From Sodiomyces alkalinus F11 (lineage: Eukaryota > Ascomycota > Sordariomycetes > Glomerellales > Plectosphaerellaceae): a stretch of 64,000 nucleotides of DNA. The notes beneath the pieces were generated by a model. That model saw only the letters and a list, made by a program, of their open reading frames with translations, was not told the DNA's origin and ran no database searches. The translations under genes were made by a program, and so were the position numbers. Numbering within the stretch: position 1 is the stretch's first letter; each line of letters begins with the position of its first letter. The stretch is from the NCBI RefSeq assembly GCF_003711515.1, contig NW_021167088.1:1719237-1783236 (forward strand), written 5' to 3'. Below are positions 59,420 through 64,000 of the stretch, in pieces.

Positions 59420-62113
59420 ATGGCTGTTTCATTGCCCTTCCAAGGGCTCAAAGACGCCATGTTTATGAGCAGCACTGCACCCGAGCTCGCCTTTCACGAC
59501 GTCGAGTCAGAAGACTTTACTCTCAAACAGGTCTATCCTTTTCATTTTCGTCACCCCTATTATCACCGCCATCGTATTCAGCCGTGGAGCCAGGTTGGCT
59601 GTCACCATCGGCCTAACTATCCCTGGCCCGTGATCAGGGGGCGCCCAACTTTCGAGATTTTATCCTCACAGAACGAGCACGCAGGGACAAAAGGAGCGTC
59701 AGTCCCGCAGGCGACGGTTTCAGCCCATATTCCCGGTACCTTGACGTGGCCTAGTACCCCTGGAAGCTCAGATTCTGGAGCGTCACCGGCACAGCAGCAG
59801 CAGCAGCAACAACAGCAGCAGGGAGTTCTTCCTCAGGACTCCCAAGTGACTTGTCAGAACTCAGGCCCCAGCCTTGACTTGGACCTGAGTTTCTTGGGCA
59901 GGTCGGGCCATCATCGTCCCCCTTTGAGTGCCGTCCGGTCAACACAGCAGCAGGAACAGCGATTGGTAGAGAGCATAGACAGCCAGCAACATCACAACTC
60001 GCCACACGAATTTTGTCCTTGTCCGGGACAACGTCCACTTCAACGGGGAGAGTGCCGAGAATCAGACATTCGTGTCCAGGGCCTCGAATATCCTCCTCGG
60101 GGTCAAGGCGTTGCAGCTGCCATGACGAACGTCAAGTTTGATGGCGAGGACTGGTTGCCTGATCCATATGACAGGATGCAGGATCACTACGAGGTATGTA
60201 ACGATTTCTCTTTTTCTCTTCTTAGTCTCATTGCCATGCTCCATTATTTCATTCTATCACTTGCATCGTGGGTCGACTCTCTGTCTCTTCCTCCTTTTCA
60301 ATGTTTCGGCACGGGAACAAATTGGATATGATACATGACATGCCCTGTCTGCATATGTTCGATTTTACACAACGTCGAGGTATCGAGTAAATGATGACAA
60401 CAGGGCTAACGCTGTTTGACTTTGCTTCATAGGCAACTGAACAAGTTCGAGACACCTACATGACTGGCACAGTCAATAACCCCTTTCCATGCTACGACCG
60501 CCCGTCTCTCCTCTTCCCTACCATGCAGGCCCAGCAAAATGCTCCGTTCCACGGCCACTCCTATTCTCCTGCTGATGGGGATGGGATGTTGGATCATCTT
60601 CTGACCTGGCCCATTTCCACCACTGCCTCGACACCAGCCTTCGCGGGCTTTGCTAACCCGGACGTCTCGGTCATGTCGTTCCCCCTTCTTCAAGGCCAGG
60701 AGGGCCTATCCAGCCACCTGTTTCCCAACACAACTATGCCAACCACTCAGGAGCAGCATCAAGAGATGCTGATGTCGCATCAGTCTGCCGCATATACACA
60801 TTCCACGCAGCTATCAGCAGATCCCAGTGGCAGAGGCGGAGCAAATCCACACGCTCATGCACAGGGCTTTGGACGCTTCTCCTCCACTCCTCTGTCAGCT
60901 GGAACAGGACTGGACGTAGACAGCTCTTTCAACTCAGTCGATGGCCCTCTCACCGGGATGCAGGACCATTCCGGGATGCTTCGCAACATGGGCGGGACGG
61001 TCGAAACCCACCCTCACTCGCACCCAGCCCTTTGGCTGGGAGCCATGCAGGCGGAGCCGGCTACAACTTTGTCCCCTAAAGATCTCCCTCTCCGAGGGGA
61101 TCTCTCTCCGGTGGCTTTCACTGACGGCCCCTTACCACTGAATCTCCTCGCTACGGATGAGGAAGATGGCCATATTCTGAGCGGGGACCAGGAAGACGAA
61201 ATCATCTGCGTAAATTTGCGTCAATGTAGGGGATCGTCCCGTACATCGTCGTCAAATCATCCATCAAGAAAAGGCACGAATCGCACGACCACTGCTAAAA
61301 AAGGGAGGAAACAACTTCCAGCCAAGGCCAGTTCGGTACCAGCCCATCGCAACTCCCAAACTGCCCATAAAATGGTATCACCGCCCCCGTCACCCTCCGC
61401 ACGACGGTCTTCCAAGAAAATGCAGCCAAGACCATCATCTCCTCGGAAGGTTCTCCCTTCCCCTCGCCTCCTCCAGCCACGGCCCCTGAAAGTGTCGTCA
61501 GGACGGACAGAGGATAACAAAGCGACAGACACGCGCCGAACAGACGAGCAATATCCGAGAGTGAGCTCTCGTCTATCTCCTACACCCTCAACTCTTCCCT
61601 ATTCGGACACGATAGGCACCAGTAACAACAGTACTATTACGCCTCCAATCCCATTCACACAGGCAACAGCGGACAGGATAGCCAGAGACGAATTCCTCCT
61701 GGTGTCGAAGCGCAAGGGCATGACGTACCGCGAGATCAGGGCAGCTGGGGGGTTCACAGAGGCAGAGAGCACGCTGCGAGGGCGGTACAGGACGTTGACG
61801 AAGAGTCGAGAGGAGAGGGTTCGCAAACCTGAGTGGAGCGAGAAGGATGTATGGCCCCCCCCCCCAATCTATCCAAGAGAGTTGAGCTATCGCTCTCTTA
61901 CCTTTGGATATAGCGAATGCTGACTTTCGGACCACGCAGATCGAGCTCCTCAAAAAGGCTGTGCGCAAGTTCACCAGGGGCATGGGACCCGAGGCGGCCA
62001 AGGTGCCTTGGAAGCAGGTGGCGGAATATATCCATCAGAAAGGGGGGTCGTATTTGTTTGGGAATGCGACGTGTCGGAAGAAGTGGGACGAGTTGGCAGT
62101 GGCTGAGCGGTAG
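59420..62113 (+). CDS. Myb-like (SANT) domain protein, about 787 aa
   Basis: Model: join(59420..60193,60433..61848,61940..62113). Most of the protein is low-complexity (Gln run near residue 125, Ser/Pro/His-rich middle, basic Arg/Lys/Ser patch around residues 525-610). The conserved part is C-terminal: DEFLLVSKRKGMTYREIRA, GGFTEAESTLRGRYRTLTK, RVRKPEWSEKD, then across the last intron IELLKKAVRKF, VPWKQVAEYI and GNATCRKKWDELA, a Myb/SANT helix set. Intron 2 (61849-61939) has GTATGG, a GCTGAC branch site and CAG; skipping it would lose the last helices. Probably nuclear and DNA-binding. The 5' part (59540-59760) is less certain; a further intron there is possible, because KQGTCTAT could be a donor. 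Confidence 0.75.
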
Positions 62114-62526
62114 AGAAACGCAAGATGACGACGGTGGAATTGTTATTCGTTTTTTGTCTTCTTTTCTTTTCGTTTCCTTTCTTTTTTTCTTTTTCCTACG
62201 CAACTTGGGTTATAACGAGTGAGCATATGAAGAGCGCGACGGGGCTAGGGTGGCGGCAAGTTCGGCCACAGCTTGGGATATTGTTTCTCGATGCTTTTGC
62301 TCTACAGCGTTATGAGGTTCTCTAAATGTCACCTATCTCGATTTTCCAGGTCTGTTCTATGTATGTTACATCCTCCTGGTCTAAGGCAGGATTTATGTTT
62401 AATAGTTGCTCCCAGCCCTTATAAGAAACACGTGCCAAAACCCACCATCCCGTCTTCCTTCATCCACCTTCTCTCGGTCCTTGATCTGTTATCCATGAGG
62501 TGGCTGTGTCAGAGTCTGACATTCCG
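62114..62526. other. Intergenic between convergent genes
   Basis: This is a short convergent 3'-3' spacer between the Myb-like gene and the Ap4A phosphorylase gene. It has a T-rich stretch at 62143-62195 and nothing coding. Confidence 0.55.
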
Positions 62527-63625
62527 CTAAGCATCGAGTGGCAGACCAATCTTGCCCAACACGTCCAAAAGGACCCGCCCATTGCCATCATTCCGAATAG
62601 TATCCCACTCGGCCTGGCTCTTGACCAAAGCCGTCCCAGCCAGCACAGTCCCGTTGAGGCTCAGCGTGCCCACGAGATCCCCATTACTCGAGACGATGGT
62701 AGCGCCCTCGGCTCGTCGCGGACAAATAACCAGCGCATTCCGTGTCATGGCCATGTTGTAGCTGATCTGCGCAGGCTCGCCGTCCACCTTCGCCGTGACA
62801 CTCTCGTTAATCTCCGTTCCTGGGAGAGAATGGTCCCGCATGGCCTCGACTGCTTGTCGATATAGTGTCAGGTAGATTGCATGGAGCTCCTCCCCAGTCA
62901 TCCCGGCCGAGATGGCGCCGGCAAATGTCCTGAACGGTGTTTCAACTGTCCGGCCCCCCACAAGCCGGTTGGCGAGCACATCCCAGGCCGTCGGGTCCTC
63001 CAGGCCATCCTTCATCCGCGCCACGGGCAAGAGTTGTAGATGCCTGTGTGGCTGGCTGGCACCGGAGTGCGGTCCGCTGTTGAAGAACACATAGAGTTGC
63101 CCCTCGGCACCTTTCTCGTGGTATGCATTGATACAGGCGTATGCCGCTTCGAGGTCATCTGGTTCGAGAAGGTGGGTTTGTGGTTTGAACTTCTTCGTGG
63201 CGAGGATGAAGTGTTCAGGGACAACGGCGAACTTGTTTAGGACGAGGTTATGGGATGGAGGAAGGTCGGTGATGAAGAGAGGGCCGTTCTCGGGGTTCTC
63301 GAAGGGGTTGAAGGGTTTATGGGGGGATTCGGGGGAGGGATTCGTGCGAGGGGCGGATGGTTTGTTCGCGAGGGCGGGCGAGAAGCGTAATTGTAACTGG
63401 AGGGCATCGATCATTACATGTGGTTTCTCATAGAGTTCAGAACGTTGTACGGCATGGGTAAAAAGGAGAGACAGCTCCCGAGCTGGAGAATCTTACGGGG
63501 ACTGCATTTGCTGTGAGAATAGTCACCTGGGTCGCGTAGTACGTTAGGTCGCTATTGTTTTTGGCGCGAATGAAGGCTGTCCGCACGACATCCGGGAGGT
63601 TGTTAGGTGCTGTGATCGGAGGCAT
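62527..63625 (-). CDS. Diadenosine tetraphosphate phosphorylase (ATP adenylyltransferase), 332 aa
   Basis: Model: complement(join(62527..63396,63497..63625)). It cleaves Ap4A with phosphate to ADP and ATP in the cytosol, controlling dinucleotide alarmone levels. Exon 1 gives MPPITAPNNLPDVVRTAFIRAKNNSDLTYYATQVTILTANAVP; the GTAAGA intron ends at CCAG and joins LQLRFSPALANKP, the usual PFQLRFxPALAxKP continuation. Further marks are NPFENPENGPLFI, HNLVLNKFAVVPEHFILAT, FFNSGPHSGASQPHRHLQLLP (HIT-type His160-x-His162 active site, Gln164) and the C-terminal YNMAMTRNALVICPRR segment. Length and order match yeast Apa1/Apa2-type enzymes. The first ATG of the uninterrupted second frame (63414) is not the true start, since it would lose the conserved N-terminus. 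Confidence 0.93.
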
Positions 63626-64000
63626 GACAAGGCTGGACTGGCGCGAACATGAATTGAACTAGTGCGGACTGTCGAAGCTGTCGAAGGATTGATTGGGATG
63701 GAGGGGTCGAGGGGATCACTGAAGATGGACGGACGACGAGGCGAGCCTGGAGGATAAGTATGGAGGTCATTCTGTCCGGCGACCGTCACCAGCTGGCAGC
63801 ATATCGAGTACAGAGTGTCCGGACTTGAGTTGGGAGAATAATTATCGTGACCGTAGTCGAATCCAAGAGGTGTACGCGATGTTCGTTATATTTCCAGACC
63901 AAGAGGCCGATATGTCATTCTATCATATGCATCAAATCCGATTCTATTATGTGCCCAAATCTAGTCGTCCCACTCCTCGTCCAGCTGATCAATCAAACGG
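63626..64000. other. Upstream region of the Ap4A phosphorylase gene, to window end
   Basis: No gene is recognisable in the last 375 bp. The 63544-63789 minus-strand frame is not conserved-looking. Confidence 0.5.

Overview
This window is nuclear DNA from a filamentous ascomycete (Pezizomycotina, most likely a Sordariomycete). The genes carry short introns of about 50-110 bp with fungal splice signals. The protein families are fungal, including an ERG24 sterol reductase, GH3/GH43/GH55 cell-wall enzymes, an SCS3/FIT2 protein and Ap4A phosphorylase. A 20-kb block carries the mutation signature of repeat-induced point mutation (RIP). All splice models below were built by hand from reading frames and splice signals; no homology search was possible, so family names come from motif recognition.

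Left arm (1-13,480): a truncated NmrA-like oxidoreductase, an aldo/keto reductase, a secreted GH3 beta-glucosidase with a GC-AG intron, a 4-kb stretch with no convincing gene, an ERG24 C-14 sterol reductase, and an unidentified multi-pass membrane protein. All six loci are on the minus strand.

Central island (about 13,480-34,130): TpA-rich sequence almost devoid of CpA and TpG but with CpG retained, and no intact gene. It can still be read. Long frames are interrupted essentially only by TAA/TAG, where Gln (or Trp) codons are expected. The relics form two divergent pairs. One is a minus-strand frame (about 15.0-18.9 kb) with motifs resembling fungal Tnp2/CACTA-type transposases, opposite a plus-strand frame (about 19.4-22.3 kb). 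The other is a 3.9-kb minus-strand frame (24.8-28.7 kb) opposite plus-strand frames (29.2-33.6 kb); I cannot assign this second pair to a family. Two tandem-repeat blocks and two less mutated margins are also visible. The right edge is a run of 13 C, about 160 bp from an intact GH43 gene.

Right arm (34,130-64,000): a GH43 exo-beta-1,3-galactanase-like gene, a zinc alcohol dehydrogenase (CAD/ADH6 type), a small DUF7704-like membrane protein, an F-box/WD40 SCF receptor, a fungal hypothetical gene with one in-frame TGA (probable pseudogene), a 321-bp MITE with long inverted repeats, a GH55 exo-beta-1,3-glucanase, an SCS3/FIT2 lipid-storage protein, a Myb-like protein and an Ap4A phosphorylase. 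The genes look like ordinary dispersed metabolic and housekeeping loci. I see no biosynthetic cluster, CRISPR array, tRNA or rRNA. The most unusual content is the readable RIP island, the MITE and the single-nonsense gene.
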